Shown here in pieces: positions 50,548 through 62,925 of a stretch of DNA of 64,000 nt. The position numbers were made by a program, and so were the translations under genes. How positions within the stretch are numbered: position 1 is the stretch's first letter; each line of letters begins with the position of its first letter. The stretch is taken from positions 823,501 to 887,500 of the forward strand of contig NC_133162.1 in NCBI RefSeq assembly GCF_040802235.1, written 5' to 3'. Below the pieces are notes generated by a model. The model made no database searches. It saw only the letters and a program-made list of their open reading frames with translations, and was not told the DNA's origin. The DNA comes from Manis javanica (lineage: Eukaryota > Chordata > Mammalia > Pholidota > Manidae).

Positions 50548-53500
50548 CTGCGGCGGGAGAAGAAGAGCTGTGAGCACCCGGGGCGGCCCAGCCCCCTGCC
50601 GTCCATCCCCGCCCCCCGCCCCCGCTTTCCTCGGTGCCCCGCTGCCTCTGGCCCCGGGGCTCCCCGCTCTCCCGAGCCCCTCCCGGCTCTCCCCGTCCCC
50701 CAGCCCAGGGCCCCTGAGCTGCGGTGGAGGTCGGGGGTCAGCAAGGGCGAAGGGCCCCTGCTTCCCGGGCACGTGTGTGGAGCGCCCAGTGACACGGCCG
50801 AGCGCCTTCGTGTCCTGCTGAGGGTGTCATTTCCAGATGAAAATTCAGGAGAAGCGGGTGCAGAGCTGCTGGCTAAAAGCCCGAGCAAGGCGGGTGGCAG
50901 GCCAAGGACTTGCCCAGAGGCCACGGAGGTGCGCACGCGCGGACGGCTCTCAGCGGCTGGAGGTGAGGCTCCACCAGCCCAGCCCTCGGTGGGGACAGTC
51001 ACACGTGTGACGCCGGGGTTCCCCTGCAGTGACGTGCCCGGAGCATGTTCACCACCTGCGAGGCCACTAAGCTACTAATGCATACTAAAAAGCTGACTTC
51101 AGAAACACTCGGGTGCAGACGCGCTTTACAAATGGTGAAAATCCCTTTATTTTATTTTATCGTGACCAGTCACTTCCACCTTATCTACCTGCCTTCTGGT
51201 GTTTTATTAGAACTAAGTAAGAACTGGTTTGGCTTGCTCTGGATTTGAGGGAAAGGAAGCACCCACCCCTCGGGCCCCCGGGCGGCTCACGGTACCTTGT
51301 GGTCCCCCATGCAGACGTGTGGCCCGATGTGGTCATAGGTGACGACCTTCTCCTCGCTCTCCGACTGGAAGCAACAGACAGGGAATGGTGTGGGAGACAG
51401 GCCTGACAGGTCCCGTGGGTGTGCCCGCCCACCCCCCTGTGGGGCTCTGGCCTGCGCCCCGAGGCCGCTGCACCGCCAGCCCCTACGAGGGGGTGGCCGA
51501 CTGGTGGGCAGAAGGCTCTGGCAGGCATGGCAGCACCTTGGCACATTGGTCCCTGTCTCCTGCTGAGCGGCTCTGCTCCTGGAAGGGTGGTGACGTGGGT
51601 GGTGTGGTGCTGGGCCTCCGAGCTCCCTGACACATGCCCCTGGGCCTCTGGGGGAGGCACGGGGTCCCACGCTCACTGCCACCAGTGTAGCTATGGACGT
51701 CTCCAGCGGCCTGCAGCTGAGGCTGCTGGTCCAGCTCCCGGTTTCCCTGCTCACATTTGTTTGACCGCCAGTTCTGCAAACCCAGAACTCTGTTCAGGGT
51801 GGGGTGGGGTGCCCTGAAACCCTCTGCAGCTTGAGCACTGGGCAGTGACCACCGATGCAGGCATACAGGCTCCCTACCCACTTGCTGTCTCTGCCAACCT
51901 GGCAGTGCCTTTATTATGGGTGGGTGGGTGGGAACATGAATGGCTTGCTCCTGGCAATCAGTCAGCTCCTGCTGGACCAGGATTTTAGACCTACAGCGGC
52001 AGAGTCTGAGGCTATAAAGTTAAACTGAATTATCTTTAACACAGTAGGAAGCTTCAAGTCAGATTTCCTTTCCAGCACGGTCTCCTGCCAGCATGTGCGG
52101 AAACCTCTCTGGCAGGACGAGCACCTTCCGTCCTGAGCGGTGTGATGCTGTGCCCTGGGGGGACATTCATCACATGTGGCGTGATAATTTACAAAGGCAG
52201 CATACAATTGTGGATTTCCAACTGCATAATCTCGAGACAGGTAAATACATTACAGCGGCACAGAAACGCTCGGCCGAGCATTCAGCACCATGACTCCCGG
52301 CAGTGGCCGCTCAGCCGCCTTCCCGCCGTCAGTGATCTGGGACCAGGGAAGCACAACAAACACGAGGGCGGGCCAACCGAGCATGGCATGATGGATGAGC
52401 CGCGGAGGCGGCGTACCACGCGTCTGCTCAGCCTGTGATGCCCACCGCCCACCGTATGGCCCCCGGGGAGGGGCGCCTGCATTTCTGTGGGCAGGCAGCC
52501 GCCTGCTCAGCCAATCTCTGTCCACGCCTCTTCGGAAGCATCACGTCTTGGGCCCAAACACCACGGAAGATGTGAAGACACACATACAATAGGCTAAAAT
52601 GCTGCCGTCCTCTGAACTCCCGAAAGCCCCAGGCCGTGTGGCGTGGAGTCCGCGCTGGGCTCCGGCCAGCCTTGCTTGCAATCTGACACTCGTAAGTTCA
52701 CAAGACACTGTTTTCTTGGTCACCGGCGTTTTCCTTGGTAGATGACCCCTGTCTGTTCCATGCACCCTGGAGTCCCTGGGAGCACCCATTCTGGCTGCAG
52801 GCCTACACTCGGTCCACCTCGCATGCTCATAGGTGCAGGTGTGAGCCCCCACTGATCATGTGTGACTGCACGGCTCCCACCCATCTCTCTCTTTGAGCGT
52901 CATGTCCAGGCGCTGAGGGCAGGCCCAGTGGAGGACAGGGCTGTGTCCAAGGCTGGGCCCTAGGCAGGCTTGCCCTAGGTCTATATACTCGTGGCCAACG
53001 ACCCCTGTAGCTCCATTCAAGGTGGCCTCATGGGGAAGTGGCCCCACCTGGCTGTCCTTGGTGATGGGCCCTGGGTTAGAGGGTGTCACAGCCAGGTGCA
53101 GGCTCTGCCCACAGCCCCCAGCCCCATCAGAGCAATCTTGCTGCAGACCACTGAGCAGTGAGCCCCCTGCCTCCAGCCCAGGCTCCTGGTGGGCTTCCTC
53201 CCCACTTGCCCAGGTGCCCCAGAACCTCACCAAAAAAGCCAGCAGGCCCTCTTAGAGGGGGCCTGCAGGGGCCCACTAAGCGGAGGGTGTGGGGACCCCT
53301 CTTGCCCAAGATGATCCACATCCCCAGGTGAGGGCCTAGGGTCAGGCCAGAGGGGCACAGACAGGGCCTCTTGGTTAGCCAGGGGGCCCATGAGGCAAGG
53401 GATGGCGAGGGCAGCTGGCCCAGGAGCAGGGCTGCTGTGAGTCACCAGTAGTCAGGGTAGCTTGTTGCCAGCTGCCCACGTCACACTGATGGGCCGTCCA

Positions 53501-54183
53501 CTCTGAGTTCAGAACCCCTGATGAGTCAGTGCACTTCATTATTACCTCTGTTTACTGATGGGGCTGACAAACCAGTTCAATATTGTGTTAAAATGTGGAC
53601 ATTTTAACACAATCTCAGAAAAGAGGTCCAGAAAATCCCAAAAGGTCAGGAGGCCCCAGGAAGCCCCATGTGTTTCTGGCTCACAGAGCCCACATGTGAG
53701 CTTGGCTCTAATGTACAACTTAAGGAGATGCTGACACACATCTCCCCCACACTTTATGGCTCACGAGCCCTTCTGTGGACAGGAGTGCATTTAATTCCCA
53801 AGGACACGTTAAACTGTAATGTTTTTAGGCCCAAACTGGTGACCATTCCCATGAGCCTTGAATCAGGGATGACAGCGCATGGAAACCTGGCTCCAGCCCC
53901 AGCCGCCAGCCCTGAGCACTGGCTCTGAAGTGACTGAGAACCTATGACGTGGGAGGTCAGGGTCACCCTGGGCTCCACAGAAGGCATATTCCCTCCCTGG
54001 GGCCCCACCTGGCCCTGGCACCCCAGGTCCCTGTGTGGTGGTGCCAGGTGCTGGGTGACTCCAGCACTTACCCTCAGAACCAGCTCCTTGGCAGAAGGGG
54101 ACATGAGGACACGGTCACACCAGGCGGGGCACCGGGTGTTCATGTAGTGCTGGCCCTGGTTGGAGTCCTCGCTGTACGGGTAG
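50467..54183 (-). CDS. INPP5A: INPP5A, last three coding exons
   Basis: INPP5A is the 43-kDa type I inositol polyphosphate 5-phosphatase. It removes the 5-phosphate from IP3 and IP4, ending calcium signalling at the plasma membrane. Exons on minus are 54183-54072, 51364-51296 and 50547-50467, giving 87 C-terminal residues. The family signature PAWCDRVLMSPSAKELVL is in the first, and GDHK|PVFLAF (with the catalytic His) spans the last junction. The end, HVHKCCVVQ, is a CAAX box for farnesylation. Splice phases are 2 in at 54183, then 0 and 0, and all donors and acceptors are GT-AG. The remaining N-terminal exons lie beyond 64,000; no further exon was found in the rest of the window. Confidence 0.97.
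51296..51364 (-). CDS. INPP5A: INPP5A penultimate exon
   Basis: Acceptor TGCTTCCAG, 23 codons: SESEEKVVTYDHIGPHVCMG then DHK, with donor GTACCG. It is symmetric, phase 0 on both sides. Confidence 0.97.
51365..54071 (-). other. INPP5A: INPP5A intron
   Basis: Unique sequence with a short GGGT tandem run at about 51,918. No other exon, RNA or clear mobile element was recognised. Confidence 0.5.
54072..54183 (-). CDS. INPP5A: INPP5A third-last exon
   Basis: Acceptor CCTGCAG; one base completes Ser, then YPYSEDSNQGQHYMNTRCPA and WCDRVLMSPSAKELVLR, with donor GTAAGT. It holds the 5-phosphatase signature. Confidence 0.97.
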
Positions 54184-57100
54184 CTGCAGGCAGGACAAGA
54201 AGGCCGGGTCAGCCACCGGCCCAGCCCTCCTCCCCCGGCCCCCCAGAGCGGCAGCGCCAGCCAGGAGGACACGCGGGTTTCCGGGACACAAGGAGGAACC
54301 TGTGCTGCAAGTTCTCCCAGCAGTCCCACGACCTGCCCCAGTGTTCCCATCTCAGGAACTGGCCTCAGGGTCGCTGTAGTGGGTGAGAGCTCCCTGACTG
54401 GCTGTGGTGGCCACACAGCCCCCTCTTCCTGCCTGCTTATGGGGCCTGGCCATGGGAGTCCATAGAGGGGGGCCCCTCAGGAACAGAGCCACTGCAGCTG
54501 ACCAACGAGTGCAGGTGGGGTGCCACTCACTGAGCACCATCGTTCAGGGGCCACCTGTGCACAGCTGTGAAGCTGGGCTGTGCCCGTGCCTGCCCGAGTT
54601 TTTCCCATTTGCAGACTCATTGGCAGTCCTGCCTCTGTGCCCAGGGGGCCTACCTCAGTCCATTTAGAGCCGCTGACCCCACCCCCGCTGACCCCACCCC
54701 CTGTGGGCATCTGACTCGGATAGCAGTGATGTGACGGTGGGTCTGAACTGGAACAGACTGGCTTTGTGGGGGCACTCAGCTGCTCATCTGCATGCCTTTC
54801 AAAGGAGTCTAAAACTTCCTGTACAAGTCTGTGTTTTTCTGGGTTAATTCCAGACTGTCACCTGGCATTTGCTGTGGGCGCACCTTATCCTCTGCTGTGT
54901 CTTCCTGCCGCTTTAGCCGGAAGAGAAGTGCAGGGGCTTTGGGGCTGCTCCTGTGGCGGGCACCTGACCCACTGCGGCCTGCATCTGAACCGTCTAAAGA
55001 GTGGTGGGGACTGTGCATGTTTCTGCCCCAAGCCGACAGTTCACAGCCTTCCCCACCCCCCTCCTCCGAGGTGTCCCAGCACTTCCACCAGAGCCTGGGG
55101 AGCGGGCCCAGCCCTGAGGGAAATGACCAGCAACACCCACACAGCTCCTCCTGCTAACAGCTTCATGCTGCTAAAGGACACCAGTGTCCCCGAAGTCCTT
55201 TTCAGGAAACCCGGCGAGCCAATGGCCGATCCTATTTCCACGCACTCAAACGACAGGTCCCCATGTGTGGGAGTTTCATTCAGCGGTGATAATGAAGGAA
55301 TGACATTTGCCCATGTGGGCCCACGTACTCTGACCCAGGGACCCGGGGGATGCACCTCGGCCCTTGATGGGCTCCACACAAGCAGGACACGCAGGCCTGT
55401 GGCTGTGCTCAGGGAATGTGTCACCTGTGAGCTGCAGGAACTGGGGTCTGCACAGCTGTGCCCAAGCTTGCATCGCACAATGTGCTGAGTCACTCCCAAC
55501 CAAAGCAAGTCCCTGGCTGGGGACAAAGGTCGGGGTGCGGCTGCCAGTGCACTCTAGGCCCATATAAGCCGGTCTGCAGGTGTGACCCAAGGCTGTGCTG
55601 CAGTGGGAGGGGCTCTGCTGAGGAGGCGGCGCTGGTTTATCCACAGGGACAGGGAGTCCGCGCCCGCTGCAGCAGCTACACTTACAGCTGAGCGCTACCC
55701 AGCGGCTCTGCACCCCAAGGTGGGTGGGACGCTCTGGGCAGTCCACCGCCACCCTCTCTGCGGCCCTGGCCCCAGCCTGCCGCGGGGCACGTCAGCCGGG
55801 GCAGTGCGGCTCAGCAGAGGCACTGGGGCTGGAAAGCCTCCCCCAGGGAGGCAAGCGGACCAGAGCAGGACTGCAGCTGGCGTGTTCAGGGCCACCAGGC
55901 AGGCTCCTCTGCATCCGGACGCCGCCGTCCCACAGGCCACCCCAGAGCGCCTGGCATCCCAGGGTCTCATCTCAGGCTGCACCAAGGGCCCACAGATCCC
56001 CACAGGGGTGCACCCCAAAATCGCATTGGAAATATGGGGTCCTGGGTTTGAAGCAGCCCACAGAGGGTGGCTTCTGACGAGGTCTGTGGTGCTCTGTGCA
56101 CACCTTGCTGGCAACGGCTCCGCCCTCACCTGCAGGGGTCCCACAGCCCACTGTGCTCAGCCAGTGGCTCTGGCTAGGAGGGGCACATGGCCGAGAAGAC
56201 TCTGGTGGTGAGCTTCTGGTCAGGTTCCCAACCCAGTGCACCCAGAAGGACCCTGGGGTCCCACGTGCTCAGAGATCCTGCTGCTGTGGGCATGTCCCCA
56301 GGTGACTCACAGAAGGAAGCTGGTCCTGATGGATGGGTGTCCTGGGGTGGACAGGGCTGCACTGTTGGGAGCAGAGGCTTACCCCACAGCCCAGGGGGTG
56401 CCCCATGGCACCTGACACCCAACAAGGAGCCTGGCTACCCCCAGGGCCAGGGAAAGAGCAAATGGGGTGACGCAGGCTGGATGGGGCTGGGGAGGCCAGC
56501 CGGGGAGCCCCTTCCTTCCCCCACCAGCTGGGTGCGGACGCAAGGGCAGGAGGAGGGCTGCCCAGGAGGGTGGCTGGGCGGCAGGGCACCTGTGTGCCTC
56601 CCGACCGTGCGAGGGGCGGGGATGCGGGGCAAGCTGGCCGCCTGTGCCCCCACGCGGAGGGCGGAGTGGCCATAATTACCGGCATGTGATAAGCTAACAA
56701 TTGCTCACCTGTCCTGGCTCGGGCCTCCCCTCCTCCTGCCCCTGGGCTCCCACTCTCAGGATGTGGGCAGTGGGCCTGTGGCTGCAGCTGGCGACTGGCC
56801 CTGCTGACAGGGCTCAGGTCCCCCACCTGTGTGGCTGGGCTGGTGGTGGTGTCAGTAGCCGAGGCTGATGCCACACGGGGAGGCAGGGCCCCACTGAGCT
56901 TCCAGCCGGGACCTGCAGGGCTGCCTGGAGGGTGGGAGTGGCTGGGCAGAGTCTCCGGGCCCAGGCAGACAAGGCGCCCCTGCTAGCTCTGAGGCGGAGG
57001 GCGGGAGGTGGGGTGCGGCGTGGCGCTGCTGGGTGCTGAGGACAGAGCCCCTCCTCGGATCCTTGCCTGGCAAAACAGCACCTGTTCCCAAATGATGGCC

Positions 57101-58300
57101 ATGCGTTGTGATGGCAGACACAGCTACGTCAAAGGCGCCCGGCACCAACGATATGCGGCTCGCTACACAACAAAATGGTGCAGACATGGCCACACGACAG
57201 GGCATCACTGTGGGGGTCTCTGCATGCTCCCGGGGGCCCCGAGGGCCCAATGACAACAGTGGCCTCAAATACTTGGTTTCGAAAACAACCAGCTGTTCAC
57301 TAAAGAGAAACAAAAATGAAGTCAAGGAAACAGAGATTGTGGCAACGTGGAAAGGGCTGAACACCAGAACCAACCCCACCCCCACATCCAGGGAGAGCCT
57401 GGCCCACAGCCAGCAGCCCCCGGGCCCTGCTGTCACTGCCTGAAAGGCCAAGGGCTGTGACCCCAGCAAGGCTGCCTGCAGTGAGCTGCACACAGACAGG
57501 CCCGTGCACAGACTCCACGACGCCAAGGCCTGGCTGCTTACTGAGCTGTGAGCACGTTCCTTGTTCCTCCATGCCGTGTGCCCTTACTTCAGTGGCTGAG
57601 CCCCCTCCCACGTTTGCCGCCCTCTGTGCTGCCACTGGCCCTTCAGGAGAAGCGTGGGGTGTCAGTGGGGACCAGGAAGTGGACCCAAGGTGCTGGGGGC
57701 TGTCGCGCTCCTCAGCACCACGCGCACAGACAGAAGGCCCTCGATGGAGCAGCACAACGACGATGCTCTCGAACCCAGAGTCCAGAGCCGGGGGCCGAGA
57801 TGCTTTGGGACGTGGGGACACGACAGGGCACAGAGGCCTGCATGTTGTTTCAGCCATTGCTGTGAACATGTGTTTCTGCTAGAAAGGCAGACTTGGGCAT
57901 GTGACAGGCATTTCCTGAAAAAGGGATGACACGAACCTGCTATCCAGGGAGACAGCCGCGGGTATTGCTGCCAATGACAAAACTCAAGCTTTCAAGAAAA
58001 GCCCAGTGTTCGGTGTCTTGTACTCGCCCCGGCATCGACAGCCCTCTGCTGAGCTCCGTGGTCCTGGGGGAAGGGCTGACACTGCAAGGGGCACAGGCCA
58101 GCATCTGGACAGCTGCACAGCTCCGCAGGTCAGCTCATATGGTCGACGTGGCCAAGGGGCTGCCAGTTCACAGAAGAGCCCCAGTGTCTGTGCAGAAGGA
58201 CCCACTCCAGGCCCACCTGGTGAGGGCGGCTCGGGAGCCCCGTCTGGAACAGCTGTCCTCTACCAAGCCCAACTCAGAAACACTCTTAAATGTGAAATAA
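54184..58300 (-). other. INPP5A: INPP5A intron, proximal part
   Basis: GC-rich unique sequence. A short CTGACCCCACCCC duplication lies near 54,672. No further INPP5A peptide was found on minus. Confidence 0.5.
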
Positions 58301-58319
58301 TACACATTCTTTCAATTTT

Positions 58320-59640
58320 TTTGTGGGGGAAACTGTTATTTTTTTTCATAAAAATGTTAACATGTGATGGGTTTTATTATGGTCTTTTTTTTTCATATAA
58401 CTTGTCATACAGAATAGTAAACAAATTGTCAGGGCTCTGCAGAGATTAATTCTTTTTCTTTTTTTAATTGAGGTACATACAATAAAATACACAAATTTTA
58501 GTGCACATCTTGATGAATTCTGACATGTGTGTGTACACTCACGCAACCCTGCCCAGACCAGACATCAAACATTCTGATTGTCCCCTTCACCCATTTCACC
58601 CATCGCCCCCACCCCCAGTAGGAATCATCTGTCTGCTCTCTGTATCTAGGAGTCTATTTCTTTTTTGTTTGGTTTTGTTTTTAGGTTCCTCATGTAAGTG
58701 AAGTCACATGGTATCTGTCTCTGTCTGACTTATTTCATTTAGCATCACGCCTTCCAGCTCCCTCCATGGGAAGTTTCGTTCGTTCTTATGGGTGAATAAT
58801 ATTCCAGTGTATATGTAACCATCTCTTCTCTATCCAGTCATCTGCTGATGGACACTTAGGTTGCTTTCATATCTTGGCCATTATAAATGATGCTGCAATA
58901 AACATAGGAGTCCATGTATCTTTTTGAATTATTGCTTTTGGTAAATCCCCAGAAATGGAATTACTGAGTCATACGGTATTTTAGTTTCTGAGGAACCAGT
59001 GGCCGCACCAATTTACAGTCCCGCCGAGCGCGCACAGGGGGCCATTCGACCCACACTTCCCTCGTCTGGCTGGTACTTGTCGTTCTAACAGGTGTGAGGT
59101 GGTGATTTGGTTCTGACCAGTCTCTCCCTGATGACTGGCGATGGGGAGCACCTTTCCATGTGCCTCTTGGCCATCTGGGCATCTTCTCTGGAGAAGTGTC
59201 TGTTCAGGTCCTCCACCCATTTTTTCATTGGTCTGTTTGTTTTTTGGGGTTGAGTTGCAGGAGTTCTTTATGTATTTTGGGTGTCAGCCCCTTATCAGAT
59301 ACATCATCTGCGAGTATTTTCTCCCGTTCAGCAGGCGCATTCCGTTCTGCGCTTGGCGTCCATGGCCGTGCAGGGGCCTTTTAGTCGGGCATCACCCCAC
59401 CAGTTTATTTTTGCTTGTTTCCCTTGTCTGGGGAGATGTGCCCAGAAAAGAACTGCTAATGCCGATGTACAAGAGCTTACTTACTGCCTAAGTTTTCTTC
59501 TAGAAGTTTTATGGTTTCAGGTCTGATATTTAGGTTTTTAATTCATTTTGGGCTTATTCTGCATATGGCGTAAGACTGATCCAGTCTCATTCTTTTGCAT
59601 GTATTTGTCTAGTTTTCCTAACACCATTTTATGGTTATTT
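58320..59640 (-). mobile_element. Antisense LINE-1 3' fragment in INPP5A intron
   Basis: The + strand reads the complement of L1 3' sequence. It includes AATAATATTCCAGTGTATAT near 58,797, TGATGCTGCAATAAACATAG near 58,890, TTGATTTTGGTAAATCC-like and GTTCTTTATGTATTTTGGGT near 59,262. The 5' portion is truncated at about 59,640. L1 and INPP5A are in the same orientation. Confidence 0.8.
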
Positions 59641-62440
59641 TAAAGTGAATTAATTAATATTTTAAAAATTGTGGTAACTATCAATAGATATACCCTGCGT
59701 AGAATAGCTCTTTGGGGCCCCCAGTAATAGTAGGAGAGCAGGGGGGAGAGACCACATGAGGAGAGCCACTGCTCTCTGGGATTTGCCCCGAAGCAGCCAT
59801 TATGATGGTGGGATGCGTCTTTTCTTCTTAGTAAGTGGTAAGGCCCAGTCTCTTCACTACTTAAGGACTTACACAAATGCTTGTAAAGTGAACCCAAGTG
59901 CAATGATGTGACAGCCGACACCTTTGACACATGAAGAGTCCACGCACACAGGTATGGAGAACACACCTCTGCCGCCAGTACACGGAGCACAGGAGGGGAC
60001 ACGCAGGTGCTCACACACCGGAAACGGCTGCCTCTGCTGCCAAGCCGTCTGGACACCGGCAGGCAGGCTCCCGGCTCTGCTGCTGCGGTGACTTGGGGGA
60101 ACGGAGCTCTCGGGCCTTGGCGAAGGGCGGTTTCAGAGTGGCTGTCCTGAGGGTAGCATGGGTCCCTGTTGGGCAGGTCTGGTTCTGAAGGCTCAGTGAC
60201 CGCAGAGGACAATGCCATTTCATGGGGATGCGGATCCAGAAGCCACCACACCTCCCACCCCTTGGCTCCACAGAGCCACAGGGATAGCGGCAGCCATGGG
60301 CGGTGCCACGTTAGTGGGAGCGGCTAAATCACCTATCTTTGCACTTTGATCTCCTTGCTTTAAAACCAGTGACAGCCACTCTCAGAATTAAGCTTAAGTC
60401 AGAAATTCCACTTGTGTTGGCCGCATAAGAAGACAGGCCTGCTGGTTACCTGGCATATTCCAATTGCTGCCACTTACACCAGGCGCTCCCAGGTAAGGTG
60501 TGGCTCCAGCACGGGCTTGTAGGGCCCAGACCTGGGTTAGCGGTGGGAACTGTGAGTGGACGTGGCAGAGGGCGGGAGGGTGGGCGTCCACCTGTCCCTC
60601 TGAGGGTCCTGGGCACCCAGCAGCTGGAGTGCACGGAATGAGGAAAGCTCATTCCCACACAATCACCACTAGCATCATGCTAGGTCCTGCATCAATCCAA
60701 AGCCAGCCAGTTTCCACAGAGAAGCCAGCGTGGGCCCAGCTCAGGACAAACGCCAGTGCTGCGTTCTTTGAGCACCCATCGCCCAAGCACACTGAGAGCC
60801 TTTATGTTCGGGCACATGGGGACACCTCACGGGGCCCATGTGCCGTGCCTGGCAGCACCAGTTCTGTCCAGCAGCCTTCCTGCCTGTCCACAGCATGCTT
60901 TGCCTGTTAACTGCCACCTGCAACTGGTCACTTCTATAGCTGTTCCTAACGAAGGTGCCACGTACCAGTGCCCTTAGTTGAGAAGAATGAGATACAGAGG
61001 CTCTACTGATGTGTGAAATGCAGCACTTTCCAGCAAAATGACAGGCAGCACTAGGTTATCATCCATTAGGAGTGAGCTCCTCATCCGTGGAGACACCACC
61101 AAGGGCCTCTGCAGAAGAAACCCCGTAACTCTCAGGATGAGGCCTGTCTTCCAATGAGAGGTCTCCAAGGACTGCCACGGGTGTGTGATGGTGTCCACGT
61201 GGCTTTGAGCCGCGGGGAGCACAGCAGACACGGACGTGCCCACACTCTGTGCAGAGGACGTGGTGACCCGGGGCCATGGGGCAGCTCTGGCCATGCTGTC
61301 GCCCAAGAGGCCCTTGTCCCTCAGGGCAAGGGCTGGGACCACTTGCCCATTTGTACTGTGCTCAGAATCTGTGTGATGAAGGCCAACGTCCAGACAAGTT
61401 CCGGGTGCCAGAAGCCACAGCCCCAGAGTGGCACACTCAGGGCACCATGTGCCACCCCCGGGAGCAAGTGCCCACAGGTGCCACGATCCCATCTGTGAAT
61501 CATGGAAGCAGACACAGGCACACTGAGTAGAAAACTGTGGGCTGCTGACCCACAGGCTCGGCCCTCACAGCCTTCCAGAAAGTGCCAGGAGCCAGGCAGT
61601 GTGAGGGAACACAGACGCGTTCTACGGACGCTGAGAGCCACACTGGGGGATGGCAATGGCTGGCCTCGGAGGCACAAGGGGCACCCTGTCCAGACCCCTG
61701 GCCAACAGGGAGCTGCTCGGGAAGCGGAGAGTTGCTCTCACACCCAGAAGCACATGGTGGAATGCATTCCAAGAGCCACGGGGGGAGTTGGTGCGGCAGC
61801 TTCTTGACCCTGCAGGTCTCCCTGAGGACACAGGCCGGGCGCTGTCCCGCACTGCCAGGGGCAGCCTCTGGGAGGACCCCCATGGGGCCCAGCCAAGCCT
61901 GCAGACACAGAAGCCAAGCAGGGTCTGCTTGCGGCGGCAGAGTGCCCCCCAAAGGGACCCAGCGTGTGGAAGCTGCACTGGCGCGACTTGAGGACCCCCT
62001 CCTCACGCAGCCCCGGACGTCTGTGGGCACCGCGAGCTCGCCCCGCTCCGGTACCCTGGCCCCAGTGGACAGCAGCCCCGGGAGACACCTCCACGGAACC
62101 CTGGGGCAGCCCGCATTCTGGCCGCCAGATGGGCCTCAGAAAGGTGGTGGTTGCCCGCAGTCGACCTGGGGCATCCCATGCTGGGCCATGGCATGTGGGG
62201 ACCCCTCTCCAGACTACTTTCCCACAGAGGGGGCGCTGGGTGTGTGGGACAGGGAGGAGCTTCTGAAGAGGATGGAGGGCGTGTCCCCTGACCACGTGCT
62301 TCTCCGTTTGTGGGGCTCAGCCACGCTGCCTCCTCAGGTGGGGGTGGGACCGCACCCAGCTGGCTCTGCCCTGAAAGTGCCTGTGGGGAAGCCCCCAGGA
62401 CAGGTCCCCCCACTTCCAGCAGCGACGGACTGCACTTTGT
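59641..62440 (-). other. INPP5A: INPP5A intron, no feature recognised
   Basis: Unique sequence with overlapping GC-rich frames on both strands (the longest, 292 codons, at 61582-62460 on +), none resembling known proteins. Confidence 0.5.
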
Positions 62441-62449
62441 GGACAGGGG

Positions 62450-62925
62450 TGCACAGATGATACACACCCACACCCGGGCAACACAACCCTGCACACAACA
62501 TGCACACGCCACACAGGCCCACGTGTACACACACGTACATATGCACACACGACCCACAGCCTCCATGCCCTCAAAGGCACCGACGCACGCCATACCCTCA
62601 CCTCCATGTATGTGCATAAACCCATGAATGTGTACCCACTGCATATACATATACCCCACCATGTATATACTCACACCATGCATACGCCTCCATGCATGCG
62701 AGAACCCTGTATACACATATGCAAACCCATGCACTGCACATACACATGTGTGTAGTCCATAACCCGCTCATAACTCCCCCACACCTATGCATGGATACCC
62801 ACACACACACACACGCTCATGCAATGCCCAGATATGCATAGGCACCTACACAGTGCACAGGAGCAAATACACACACCTACACATGTGTACGTGTGAGCTT
62901 ACATCCCTGCATGGGCGTGCACACA
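62450..62925. repeat. Degenerate CA/CATA-rich microsatellite
   Basis: A dense series of ACACACGTACATATGCACAC-like words, including a pure (CA)6-type run near 62,800. The period is imperfect throughout. Confidence 0.8.

Noticed and set aside
61582-62460. 292-codon open frame on + in the INPP5A intron
   Set aside because: Composition-driven frame without homology, start context or splicing evidence.
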